Positions 17,965 through 27,233 of a DNA stretch of 64,000 nt are shown here, piece by piece. The notes under the pieces were generated by a model that did not search any database, had not been told where the DNA came from, and saw only the letters and a program-made list of their open reading frames with translations. This DNA is from CAVWXT01 sp963759115 (GTDB lineage Bacteria; Planctomycetota; Planctomycetia; Pirellulales; Thermoguttaceae). Where the stretch lies: positions 62,001-126,000 of the forward strand of contig CAVWXT010000004.1 of the NCBI GenBank assembly GCA_963759115.1, read 5' to 3'. A program made the translations under genes and the position numbers. Each line of letters starts with the position of its first letter. Position 1 is the stretch's first letter.

Positions 17965-18115
17965 GAAATGGAAATGGAGCGGGTTGTTAGACAACGGGGC
18001 GGGGTGGAGAGTCCAGAGTTGAGAGTCGAGAGGGCTACGGGGAACGGAGGATGGAAATGGCGCGAGCTGTTGACCAACGGAACGGGGTGGAGAGTCGAGA
18101 GTCGAGAGCGGAGAG
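17965..18115 (+). repeat. GA-rich repeats, block 2, with a longer duplication
   Basis: A unit of about 55 bases containing gaaatgg, tgtt, accaacgg-like and acggggtggagagtc sequence occurs at about 17965-18020 and again at 18049-18103 (period about 84), followed each time by gagagtcgag units as in block 1. Confidence 0.8.
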
Positions 18116-18327
18116 CCAAGTACCCAGGCTCCCTCGTCAGGGAGAGGTTTTGCACCACTTCACTCTTCGGAGGGGTGCGACTTGGCGCCGAACCGCAGCG
18201 ATCAATCCCTTATGGCCAAAGCGGATACGATGACCGGCCGTCGCCCTAACTTCGACGAACTGGGTGCAATGCGGGGCGAAACTCCCCGCTTGCAGCACGC
18301 CTCGCTGGCCCGGATTATTCATAAACT

Positions 18328-18470
18328 TGTAGGGTGGGTCAAGCAAACCCGCGTCATGGTGGGACTTCGGTCGCGGCCACAGGGCATGCCAAACCACAAG
18401 GTGTTGCCTGCGAGTTGATGGGTTTGCGCAGCCCCACCAAAGACTTGCGCGACCTCGGCCCACCCTACGT
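18328..18470. repeat. Long palindromic repeat (GTAGGGTGGG family)
   Basis: gtagggtgggtcaagcaaac (18329) pairs with gggtttgcgc and ggcccaccctac (ending about 18469), with ccac-type inner arms. It lies just beyond the hydrolase stop and may end transcription. Confidence 0.8.
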
Positions 18471-18481
18471 GAATCCCATCT

Positions 18482-19409
18482 TCATGTGCCCGGCTTGAGC
18501 AAGTCCCGGCTGCGCAGCCACTTGAGACAGAGTTGCAGCCAGACTCGCAGGGAGCTTTCCGTTTTGGCGCACGCCGAAGTCATGGCCGCCGGTGGCAAAG
18601 ATGTGCAACTCGGCCGGGATGTTGGCACGCTTCAAGGCGAGGTACATGACCGCGCTGTTGGCCGGCTCGCTTCCCCCGTTCTTCGTCGTATCGTCCGACG
18701 AGTGGGCCAGAAAGATCGGCGGCGTGCCGGCGGGAATGTGGATCGTGGCCGGGACTTCGTCCTTGTCCTTTTCTTTTAGATAGCCCGAATAGCACCCGAC
18801 CGCGAAATCGGGCCGGCAACTCACCTGGTCGACGGCGTCGATCGGCTCGTAGGTCCGCTTCTCGAAACTCGTGGCCGTAGCCACCGCGAGGTGGCCGCCC
18901 GCCGAAAAGCCGACCATGCCGATCCGATTCGGGTCGATTCCCCACTCGGCGGCCCGGCTGCGGATGAGGCTGACGGCCCGCTGGGCGTCCATCAGGGGGC
19001 CCAGGGGAGGCTCGCCCTTGATGTCGCCCGGCCGGCGCGGGCAGCGGTACTTGAGGATGATGCCGGCCATGCCCTGCGAGTTGAGCCAGGCCGCCACTTC
19101 CTCTCCTTCCAACTCCCAAAACAGGTTGTGGTATCCGCCGCCCGGGCAAATGACCATCGCCGTTCCCGTGTTCATGCCCTTTGGCGCCGGGTAGATTGTC
19201 AGCGTCGGCTTGCTCACGTTGGTGATCAGCTTGGTCGGCCCGCCGATCATGGCCGACTGATAAATCCGGCTGCTTTCTTCGCCGGTGATGCCGACGTCTC
19301 CCGGCGTCTTGCCCGGCCAGAGATCGACAACCAGCGGTTCGGCCGCCAGCGTGGCACAAGTCGCGAAGACGCCAATCAACAGGGAAACGGCGGCAGCGAA
19401 TCGTCTCAT
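18482..19409 (-). CDS. Secreted alpha/beta hydrolase (esterase, BD-FAE-like), C-terminal frameshift
   Basis: ATG 19409 (MRRFAAAVSLLIGVFATCAT) opens with a signal peptide cleaved near LAAEP. Catalytic features: oxyanion region CPGGGYHNLFWELEGEEVAA, nucleophile elbow GMVGFSAGGHL, an acid in AHSSDDTT and the His in ATGGHDFG. Near 18550 the frame changes; in the corrected frame the end is VWLQLCLKWLRSRDLLKPGT with stop at 18482, which fits the usual family C-terminus, whereas the uncorrected end does not. Related planctomycete enzymes deacylate polysaccharides or act on acetylated xylan. It is divergent from the ceramidase-like gene. Substrate is not known. Confidence 0.85.
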
Positions 19410-19553
19410 GATGGAAGTCCCTTGGGCACGTGTGTCAGAAGGAGTAATTCTCCTCACTCTAGCGGGTCTCGAAGGGGTGTCAAGATTCGTGCGATTCCGA
19501 CGGTCGTACCATCGCCCCACTCAGGCGGTAGATGGCTTCGTCGAGATCGGCCC

Positions 19554-19610
19554 GCGGGACAGGTTGCCAACCTGTCTCGATAAGGCAACAACGTGTCAAC
19601 CTGTCCTGCA
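19554..19610. repeat. Palindromic repeat (GGACAGGTTG family) in a divergent intergenic region
   Basis: gcgggacaggttgccaacct (19554) is matched by cgtgtcaacctgtcctgc ending about 19610, with an inner ggttgccaacc palindrome. Confidence 0.7.
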
Positions 19611-19730
19611 GGCACAACGGAAGAAAACTCTTCCCGATCGCGCGGCCGCGTTGACACGGCCCTGGTTGGCCAGCGATACTACGCTGCTGGGATTCCTGTG
19701 CCAACACGCTTTCATCATGGAGAAAGTATC

Positions 19731-21111
19731 ATGCGTAATTCGTTCGCTTGTTTTGCCGGGCTGGCCGCTGCCGCGGTGGTCGGCGCTTGGTCGCCCGTTG
19801 CTTTGACGGCGGCTGCGGAACTCCGCGTGGCCACATTCCGCTGTGACCTGACGCCGCCGCTGGGCCATCCGGCCTACCCTAAGTACAAACCGCTGGAGAA
19901 GATCGAGCATCCCTTGCTGGCCAAGGGGATCGTGTTGGACGACGGCGGCCAGCGCTACGTCCTCTGCGCGATCGACTGGTGCGCACTCTGCAATTCGACG
20001 TACGATCTGTTCTGCCAGAAGGCGGCCGAAGGCGCCGGAACCAGTTTGGCGCGGGTCGCCGTGCATACGATCCACCAGCACACCGCGCCCGTGGCCGACG
20101 CTGACGCGATCAAGTTGCTTCAGCAGACGAAAGACCCGCCGCCGTGCGACAACCCGAAGTTCTTTGCCGCCATGGCCGACCGGCTGGGAGCGGCCGTGAA
20201 GGAATCGCTCGGCCGGTTGCAGCCGTTCGATCGCATCGGCACGGGCGAGGGCAAGGTCGACCGCGTGGCCTCTACCCGCCGCGTCATCGAGAAGGACGGC
20301 AAAGTCCATCGCCCCCGCTGGAGCGTCGTGAAGGGCAAGGATATCGACCTGCGGGACGCGCCGGAAGGGCTGATCGATCCGATGCTCAAGACGATTACGC
20401 TGGCGCAGGGCGACAAGCCGCTGGTGCGCCTGCATTACTACGCCACGCATCCGCAGAGCTACTATGGCGATCCGCGAGTGACCTACGACTTTCCAGGCAT
20501 TGCCCGAGAGACGCTGGAAAAGAAGGAGAACGTGTTTCAGGTTTATTTCACCGGTTGTGCGGGCGACATCTTGACTGGCAAGTACAACGACGGCACGCCG
20601 GCCACCCGGGAGAAATTTGTGGAGCGGATGTTGGCCGGCATGGAGGCGTCGATTGCGGCCACGCGTTTCGTCCCCGCCGACGCCATCCAGGGGCGGAGCA
20701 CCGAGGTAAAGTTGCCGCTCTACACCGGCCCTGAACGGTCGCTGGCCGAGAACCGCGCCCGGATGGCCAATCCCAAGGAAGACCCGGGGGCGCAGACTGG
20801 AACTAGGGGCCATGCTGGTTGCCTTCGCCGAGCGAATCGATCGGCCGCTCCTGTTGAGCAGCTTGCAGATCGGCCGCGTCCACATCCTCGCCTTGCCGGG
20901 CGAATGCCTGGTCGATTTTCAGTTGTTCGCGCAACGTTCGGCGCCGGGCGATTTCGTGGCGGTGGCCTCGTACGAAGACCTGGGACCCGGCTACATTTGC
21001 ACCGACAAGGCGTTCGAGGAAGGCGGCTACGAGCCGACCGACACGGCCGTCGGGCCAGGCTCGGAGCCCCTGATAAAGGCCGCGATCCTCAAGCTTCTCG
21101 GCGTGAAGTGA
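19731..21111 (+). CDS. Secreted neutral/alkaline ceramidase-like protein, one frameshift
   Basis: ATG 19731 begins a signal peptide (MRNSFACFAGLAAAAVVGAW, cleavage after the ALTAAAE region). The sequence ELRVATFRCDLTPPLGHP, VHTIHQHTAPVADADAI, and RLHYYATHPQSYYGD followed by FTGCAGDILTGKYNDG match the neutral ceramidase N-terminal domain family; the paired His residues would bind Zn. Near 20791, in a run of G, the frame changes and continues LELGAMLVAFAERIDRPLLL to a stop at 21111. About 459 residues, shorter than true ceramidases, which carry an extra C-terminal domain. In planctomycetes such proteins are common and usually of unknown substrate. Confidence 0.82.
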
Positions 21112-21269
21112 GAGATCGAGCGGGCCAGGTTGCTGAAGTTGGCGGATTGCGTCGTGCAATCCGACTGGATTTCTAGGTGTCGCATTTCCTGGTGTCGCTC
21201 GCCTCGGTTGCGGCCGGTCCCATCTTGCCAGAATCGGGGTTACCCACTACACTAGGGTACACAGCCTTC

Positions 21270-21351
21270 GGAGGGTAAGCGAATGGCTAGCGGCCTGACT
21301 CGAAATCAGGTGCCGGGTAACCGGTTGCGGGTTCGACTCCCGTGCCCTCCG
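21270..21351 (+). tRNA. tRNA-Ser (anticodon CGA)
   Basis: Acceptor arms ggagggt and gccctcc with discriminator g; anticodon stem cctga / tcagg around the loop ctcgaaa, giving anticodon CGA; a long variable arm with ccgg / ccgg pairing as in class II tRNAs; T arm gcggg ttcgact cccgt. The CCA end is not encoded. Confidence 0.96.
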
Positions 21352-21357
21352 CATGTA

Positions 21358-21395
21358 AAGCCTTATGTGACAGAATGTTACGTAAGGCTTTTTTT
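21358..21395 (+). terminator. Rho-independent terminator of the tRNA-Ser gene
   Basis: aagccttatgt pairs with acgtaaggctt (with one mismatch region) and is followed by a run of T at 21389-21395. Confidence 0.85.
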
Positions 21396-21399
21396 GTTT

Positions 21400-22020
21400 C
21401 TTGCGGATAGCTTGTAGGTGGGGTAAGGCTCTGGTGCTATGCGGGTGCTATGTTCGGCAAGAATTCCGCGGAGTCTGCCACGGAAGAACCTGAGAGGCGG
21501 AAGTCGGCCGCGGAAGTGATCTCGCTCACCACGGGCACGGTGGCTGCCCTTTGCCGTGAAACTGACCCACCGCGATTACGCCCTGTGCATCCGAAGGGCC
21601 TTGGACGTGTTCCGGACACCTCGGCGGCCTGCGTGCGCAGGATCGCGTCGTAGGCGTTCGGGCCCTATCCGGTCTTGGTCCTTTTGCCCTTGACCCCCAG
21701 CAACCTCAACAGTCCTTCGCCCGATTCCTTGGCGGGTTCCTCGGCCTTCCGCCGGCCGGCCTTGTGGAGTCGTAGCACGTCGGCCCATTGCCTCATCTGC
21801 CGTTGGGCGTCCTTTGCTACGGAAAGGCACGGGGTTCGGTACCTTCGCATGGGAGGAGCGCGAGCACGGCCTGTATCATTCCGACACAACGCTCATTGAC
21901 AGGGCTGGCCAGCATTCGTAGGGCAACCAGCAGCAAGAGGTCATCGAGTACCTCAAGACGGAGATTGACACTCTCCTTGGGTGCAAGTAGACTACTGATC
22001 GAAATAACTTGATGTCGTTG
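21400..22020. other. Decayed accessory DNA downstream of tRNA-Ser
   Basis: No intact gene is seen. On the plus strand near 21925-21990 the peptide QQQEVIEYLKTEIDTLLG resembles the N-terminal helix found in integrase-core transposase genes, but it is too short to assign. On the minus strand a charged helical frame runs through 21665-21889 without a family match. The position next to a tRNA gene fits an old integration site; no duplicated tRNA 3' end was found. Confidence 0.4.
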
Positions 22021-22031
22021 CCTTGGGAGAT

Positions 22032-23448
22032 ATGGCGATGAAATCTACCAACAAGATCAGCCGCCGCCAGGTGCTTGCCGCGGGCGCCGCCGTAGCGGCC
22101 ATTGCCATTGTGCCCCGGCATGTGAGCGGCGGGCCAGGCCAAGAGCCGCCAAGTGAGAAACTCAACATCGCCGGCATCGGCGTGGGCGGACGAGGCGGCG
22201 CCCACGTCGAAGCGTTTTTGAACGAAAACCTGGTCGCGGTTTGCGATGTGGTTGAAGGCGCCCGGAACGGTTGTCTCAAACGGATCGAAAGGTTCAACAC
22301 AGGACCACGGCCTCAGCAGGCCGTTGCCCAGAGCTTTTTCCGACTATCGGGAAATGTTCGACAAGATGCAAGGTCAGATCGACGCCGTGTTCGTCGCCAC
22401 GCCCGACCATCATCACGCGACCGCTTCGATGACGGCCATTCGGTTGGGCAAACACGTGTACTGCGAAAAGCCGCTGACGCACAACATCCGCGAAGCCCGG
22501 CTGCTGACCCTGGCTGCCCGGGAACATAAAGTCGCCACGCAACTGGGCAACAACGGCCGGGAAGGCGAAGGCTGGCGGCGGCTGTGCGAGTGGATCTGGG
22601 CCGGCGCAATCGGCAATGTCCAAGAGGCCCACATTTGGACTGATCGGGCAGGCATTCCCAAACATTTCTGGTGGCCGCAAGGCGGAAACAGGCCGGCAGG
22701 CGCCGATCCGACGCCGACCGGTTTGAATTGGGACGCCTGGCTTGGACCGGCGCCCGAACGGCCGTACCTGAACAAGTACAAAGAAGGCAAGTTCCAAGGG
22801 AAATCGGTCTATCAGCCGTTCGTCTGGCGCGGCTGGTGGGATTTTGGCACGGGCGCCCTGGGAGATATCGGTTGCCACGCGATGAGCGGTTTGTTCACCG
22901 CTCTGAAGATCGAATATGCCGAAGCCGTTGAGCTGGTGAAGGACTCGGGCGACGGGACCACGGAGATGTTTCCCACGTCGTCGATCATCCGGTGGGATAT
23001 TCCGTCCCGGTCAGGAATGCCGCCCTGCAAAATCTTCTGGTACGACGGCGGCTATTATCCCTCGCGCGAAATCTGCGACCTGTCCTCAGGCCAGGAATTT
23101 CCCGACAACGGCGCGATCTTCATCGGCGACAAGGGCAAGATGACGGGCGAGCCCCGCCTGATGTCGGAAGAGCTAAGGAAGGGGTTCAAGATACCCGAGC
23201 CGAGCATCCCGCGATGCGCCAGCAACCATTTCCAGGAATGGGTCACTGCCTGCAAGGGCGGACGCACGGCCTTCTCGAACTTCGATCATGGCGGCCCGTT
23301 GACCGAAATGGTGCTGCTGGGCAACTTGGCGATTCGGGCGGGCATCGGCAACAAAGTCCAATGGGACGGTCCCAACATGAAGTCAACCAACCTGCCCGAA
23401 CTGAATCGCTTCGTGCAACGGGAGTATCGGAAGGGGTGGAGTCTGTAA
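22032..23448 (+). CDS. Tat-exported Gfo/Idh/MocA family oxidoreductase, one frameshift
   Basis: ATG 22032 follows gggaga. The N-terminus KISRRQVLAAGAAVAAIAIV is a twin-arginine signal. Rossmann motif: LNIAGIGVGGRGGAHVEAFL, then CDV. An extra G near 22325 shifts the frame; after it the sequence AFSDYREMFDKMQGQIDAVF, VATPDHHHATASM and HVYCEKPLTHNIREARLL gives the NAD-binding EKP motif. The C-terminal substrate domain includes DFGTGALGDIGCHAMSGLF with the His typical of the family. About 471 residues. Such periplasmic proteins are abundant in planctomycetes and are thought to act on sugar derivatives; the substrate is unknown. Confidence 0.88.
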
Positions 23449-23695
23449 ACTGCGTCAAAAGGGACTGGCCGATGTTCTTGGATGGCAGTCTTTTCACACC
23501 TGATGATGACCTGCGGTAGCGCGACGTGATCACTAAGCAAGGCACGTTCAGGTGTTGGACCTCTGTCGAAGAAAGTCAGCCCTTTTCTCGGATTCCTATA
23601 AAACGACCCTTTTGATGACACGGCTCTGTCGGCATGGCCTCGTTCGTCGATGGCAGTCTTACCCGCCTTCTTCCTGCCTGCCTGCGGAGTGCATG

Positions 23696-23839
23696 CGGCC
23701 AACCAAGAACTGGGGCTACTTCAAGGTCCCCGGCTGCTGGCCCGGAATCACCGACTATATGCAAAAGGACAGCCAGACCGTTTATCCCCATCCAAGGTGG
23801 AAAGGCGAGCGAACGGGCGCTGTGAACGTGGCTTGGTAA
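23696..23839 (+). pseudogene. Fragment resembling a glycoside hydrolase family 2-type protein
   Basis: One frame reads TKNWGYFKVPGCWPGITDYM and then QKDSQTVYPHPRWKGE before a stop. The NWGYFKVPGCWPG segment is typical of N-terminal sugar-binding regions of GH2-like proteins. Nothing of the family is present on either side, so this is a remnant. The next gene starts immediately after it. Confidence 0.45.
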
Positions 23840-23841
23840 TC

Positions 23842-25182
23842 GTGCCGTGTGAATCAATCTCAGCCGCTGACGAAGTTCCGCCCAGCGATCAGGACGTCAC
23901 GGCCAAGGGCCGACGAGGTGTTGTCCTCCTGCTGATGGCCATCGCCCTGATCAGCCACTTCAATCGAGTCAGCATCTCGACTGCGGGCGATACGCGGCTC
24001 ATGGCCCAGTACGGCATCACCCCGACCCGCATGGGGATGGTCTACTCGGCCTTCCTGCTGACCTATACTGCGATGATGATCCCCGGCGGCCTGTTCATCG
24101 ACCGCTTCGGGCCGCGTACGGCCTTGCAGGTCGTTTGCTTCGGCTCTGCCCTGTTTGTTGCGCTCACGGGGGTGGTCGGTTTGACCTTCAGCCATGCGGG
24201 GTCGGTGTTCCTGGCGCTTGTGATCGTGCGGGGTCTCATGGGCGTTCTCTCGGCACCGCTCCATCCCTCGTGTGCGAGGGCGGTCGGTCAGTGGGTTCCC
24301 GCAAGCGCACGATCGCGGACCAACGGACTGGTCAACGGCGCCGCCCTGGTCGGAATTGCCGCCACACCCCCGGTCTTCGGCGCTTTCATCGGGTGGTTCG
24401 ACTGGCCGGCGGCGTTCCTGATCATGGGGGCCTTGACCGCGACGGTTGGACTGATTTGGACCATCTACGCCACGGATCGATCCGCTGCCGACGATGCGTC
24501 ATCCAACAGGGACAAGCTTGCCGTACTGGGCGCATGGCACGACCTGCTGCGGCATCGCAGCCTGGTTCTGCTGACCCTGAGTTATGGCGCGGTGAACTAT
24601 TTCCAGTACATGTTCTTCTACTGGATGAGCTACTACTTCGAGACGGTCCTCCGGCTCGACGCGAGGACGAGCCATTTCTATGCGGCCATTCCACCCTTGG
24701 TGATGGCCGTGGGAATGCCGCTGGGCGGTTGGCTGTCGGACCGTCTTGAACACGGCAAGGGAACTCCCCGCAGCCGGAAGATCGTGCCGATGGCGGGAAT
24801 GTTCGCAGGAGCCGTGCTCCTGATCGGTGGGGTGTTCGCTCGCGAGCCAGCGTGGATCGCCGCCTGGTTCGCACTGGCGCTAGGGGCCGTGGGCATGGCC
24901 GAGGGCCCGTTCTGGGCGACCGCCATTGAACTGGGCGGCCGCCGGGGCGGCAGTTCGGCGGCCCTCTTCAATTTTGGCGGCAACGCCGGCGGCATGCTCG
25001 CCCCCATCATCACCCCATGGATCGGCCAGCTCTTCAACTGGGGCTACGCTGTGGCCATGGGGGCCCTCGTCTGCCTGGGCGGCGTCGTCCTCTGGTTCTG
25101 GATCAACCCGCATGAGACGCCCAAGGTTGACTGTTATTCCGGACCTCAGAATCATGATGATCGCGCGGCACGAGTATCTTGA
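23842..25182 (+). CDS. Major facilitator superfamily transporter (ACS-like)
   Basis: I take GTG 23842 as start (VPCESISAADEVPPSDQD); upstream in-frame sequence is gene debris. The 446-residue product has twelve hydrophobic segments. Family marks: ISHFNRVSISTAGDTRLM in helix 1, GGLFIDRFGPRTALQVV as the loop 2-3 motif, and LGGWLSDRLEHGKGTPRSRK as its counterpart in the second half. This resembles the anion:cation symporter group that imports hexuronates, glucarate or similar sugar acids. The C-terminal tail after NPHETPKVD is unusual and may be altered. Context of Gfo/Idh and GH109 genes fits uptake of a sugar-derived acid; substrate is inferred. Confidence 0.83.
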   Translation: MPCESISAADEVPPSDQDVTAKGRRGVVLLLMAIALISHFNRVSISTAGDTRLMAQYGITPTRMGMVYSAFLLTYTAMMIPGGLFIDRFGPRTALQVVCFGSALFVALTGVVGLTFSHAGSVFLALVIVRGLMGVLSAPLHPSCARAVGQWVPASARSRTNGLVNGAALVGIAATPPVFGAFIGWFDWPAAFLIMGALTATVGLIWTIYATDRSAADDASSNRDKLAVLGAWHDLLRHRSLVLLTLSYGAVNYFQYMFFYWMSYYFETVLRLDARTSHFYAAIPPLVMAVGMPLGGWLSDRLEHGKGTPRSRKIVPMAGMFAGAVLLIGGVFAREPAWIAAWFALALGAVGMAEGPFWATAIELGGRRGGSSAALFNFGGNAGGMLAPIITPWIGQLFNWGYAVAMGALVCLGGVVLWFWINPHETPKVDCYSGPQNHDDRAARVS

Positions 25183-25592
25183 AGGACGGTAGGCAGCCAA
25201 GACGAAGTCCCTCTTCAAGTCCTTTCGGAAGACTCGGACGTCAACGGCGACCAGACGCCATTCAACACTCTCGTCCGGTCGCCGCTTAGGCGCGATCACG
25301 ATAACTGCGGCTGTGCCCGCCCTCGTCTCATCTACTCAATCATTGGGGTGCGCGAATACTCGCTTGTTTTCTGAAAGGGAGTACAATGGACGTTCTCGGC
25401 CCTGTATTTTCGGCAAGTCCCGTCCGTCGTTCATCAACCTCTCGCGAGCTTCCGAACAAAACGGGGACAGGCACCTCGCTGCGGTCGTTTTCTGCGGTAC
25501 GGGGCGTGATCTGCTCGGAGCCAGTCCCCGTTTTGTATTTGCCCTGGCGTTCGACTTTCCTTTCGATCGACTTCTAGCCCCCGAAACCCACC
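25183..25592. other. Intergenic region with a palindromic repeat
   Basis: Between the transporter and the GH109-like gene. Apart from the repeat at 25455-25536 no gene or clear promoter was recognised. Confidence 0.5.
25455..25536. repeat. Palindromic repeat with 13-base perfect arms
   Basis: acaaaacggggac at 25455 is the exact reverse complement of gtccccgttttgt ending at 25536; adjoining aggcacc and ggagcc extend the match imperfectly. Confidence 0.85.
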
Positions 25593-26996
25593 ATGAACAA
25601 TCGAAGAGATTTCCTCAAGGTGTCGGGACTGGCCTCCCTGGGCCTTGCCGGCGGCAGCGCGCTGGGCGCCTGCGCCGCGGAATCGGTTTCCGCCGCGCCC
25701 CGCGTGCAACGATTCAACATGTCGGGCTTTGCCGCCCCCAAAATCGACAAAGTTCACGTCGGCATCATCGGCTTGGGCCAGCGCGGGCCGAACGAAATGG
25801 AAATCATGAGCCACATCGAGGGCGTGGAAATTCGGGCGCTCTGCGATCTGCGCCCCGAGCAAGTGAAGATGTGCCAACGGCGGCTCGAAGGCACGATCCA
25901 TAGGCCCGCGATTTACACCGGCGACAAAGACGCGTGGATGAAACTCTGCGAGCAGGGCGATCTCGATCTGGTGATGGTCACCACGCCGTACACCATGCAC
26001 GCCGACATGGCTGCGTATGCGATGGAGCATGGCAAACACGCCGCTTCGGCAGTGCCCGCCGCGGCCACGCTCGAGGAGTGCTGGAAGCTGGTGGAAACCG
26101 CCGAGCGAACTCGCAAGCACTGCATCATGTTCGAGAACTGCGCCTACAACTTCTTTCAGATGCTTACGCTGAACATGGCCCGGCGGGGATTCTTCGGCGA
26201 AGTCGTCCACGGCGAATGCGCCTACAACACCAGCAAGATGGGCAACAACTTCAACAAGAACTTTTACTGGGACATGTGGTGGTTGAAGCTGTACGGCTCG
26301 AAGAAGGGAAACATCTACCCGACCCACGGACTCGGCCCCGTGGCTCAGATCATGAACATCAACCGCGGCGATCGGTTCGATTACCTCGTGTCGATGGACA
26401 GCAACGACTTCATGATGAAGGCGAAGGCCGAGGAACTGGCGGCCAAGGACGACTTCTTCAAGCCGTTCGTCGATAAGACGTACCGCGGCAACATGAGCTC
26501 GACGCTGATCCGCACCGTGAAAGGTAAAACCATCATGGTGCAGCACGACGCCACGTCGCCCCGCGGGCCGCATACCATGATTCACGCCATCACCGGCACG
26601 AAAGCGTTGGCTCAGGAGTATCCCTACCCGCCGCGAATCTCAACGGACCTCGCCGGCTGGCTCCCGCAGAATGAATACGACGCCGTGGTGAAGGAATACA
26701 CGCCAACGATTGTGCCCAGAACGAAAGAATTGACCGAGAAGTGGCGCGGCCACGGCGGCGGCGACATTCTCGAATGCTGGCGGCTGATCGACTGCCTGCG
26801 GAACGGGTTCCCGCTGGACCAGGACGTGTACGACGCCGCGGCGTGGAGTTCCATCGTGCCCCTGAGCGAGCAGTCGGTCCTGAGCCGTTCCAATTCGGTC
26901 GATATCCCCGATTTCACGATGGGCTCGTGGCCAACGAACAAGCCCAACATGGACATCATGCTGACCAACTGCGGGGACACGAAAGTGCTCGACTAG
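25593..26996 (+). CDS. Tat-exported GH109-like Gfo/Idh/MocA protein
   Basis: ATG 25593 starts a 467-residue intact protein with a twin-arginine signal NNRRDFLKVSGLASLGLAGG. The Rossmann motif is KVHVGIIGLGQRGPNEME. Marks shared with glycoside hydrolase family 109 include YTGDKDAWMKLCEQGDLDLV, MEHGKHAASAVPAAATLEEC and HCIMFENCAYNFFQ. GH109 enzymes use bound NAD in an oxidation-elimination mechanism to release N-acetylgalactosamine. Many planctomycete members are untested, so alpha-N-acetylgalactosaminidase activity is a family-level inference. In place of the EKP motif there is SAVPAAATLEE, as in GH109. Confidence 0.87.
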   Translation: MNNRRDFLKVSGLASLGLAGGSALGACAAESVSAAPRVQRFNMSGFAAPKIDKVHVGIIGLGQRGPNEMEIMSHIEGVEIRALCDLRPEQVKMCQRRLEGTIHRPAIYTGDKDAWMKLCEQGDLDLVMVTTPYTMHADMAAYAMEHGKHAASAVPAAATLEECWKLVETAERTRKHCIMFENCAYNFFQMLTLNMARRGFFGEVVHGECAYNTSKMGNNFNKNFYWDMWWLKLYGSKKGNIYPTHGLGPVAQIMNINRGDRFDYLVSMDSNDFMMKAKAEELAAKDDFFKPFVDKTYRGNMSSTLIRTVKGKTIMVQHDATSPRGPHTMIHAITGTKALAQEYPYPPRISTDLAGWLPQNEYDAVVKEYTPTIVPRTKELTEKWRGHGGGDILECWRLIDCLRNGFPLDQDVYDAAAWSSIVPLSEQSVLSRSNSVDIPDFTMGSWPTNKPNMDIMLTNCGDTKVLD

Positions 26997-27054
26997 CATT
27001 CATGCAAATCATCGGTGATCGGCGCCATGCCCACGCTTGCCGTGGGCAACCGTT

Positions 27055-27117
27055 TCGTCGGACTTCCGGAAAACCCACCCTTAGATAACATGGTTCTCGG
27101 CGTACCGAGAAGTCATG
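27055..27117 (-). repeat. Dispersed repeat shared with 44290-44355
   Basis: The minus strand reads tcggtacgccgagaaccatg and then ttatctaagggtgggttttc; the plus strand at 44300-44350 reads tcggtacgccgagagccgtg and then tcatctccgggtggtttttc. Both also form a short ttctcgg / ccgagaa hairpin-like unit. Confidence 0.65.
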
Positions 27118-27233
27118 CCGTTTGCCCGTTGACAGGCGACTGTCGGCCACTCATAATCGCAGTTCCACGATCCGAGTATTGACTTCCGCGAGCCGTTTTG
27201 ATCATAGAATATTGTGTTCTACGAGGTATAGCA

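Noticed and set aside
17838..18115. Possible CRISPR array
   Set aside because: Units are 7-14 bases and run directly into one another without unique spacers of constant length, and no cas gene is near.
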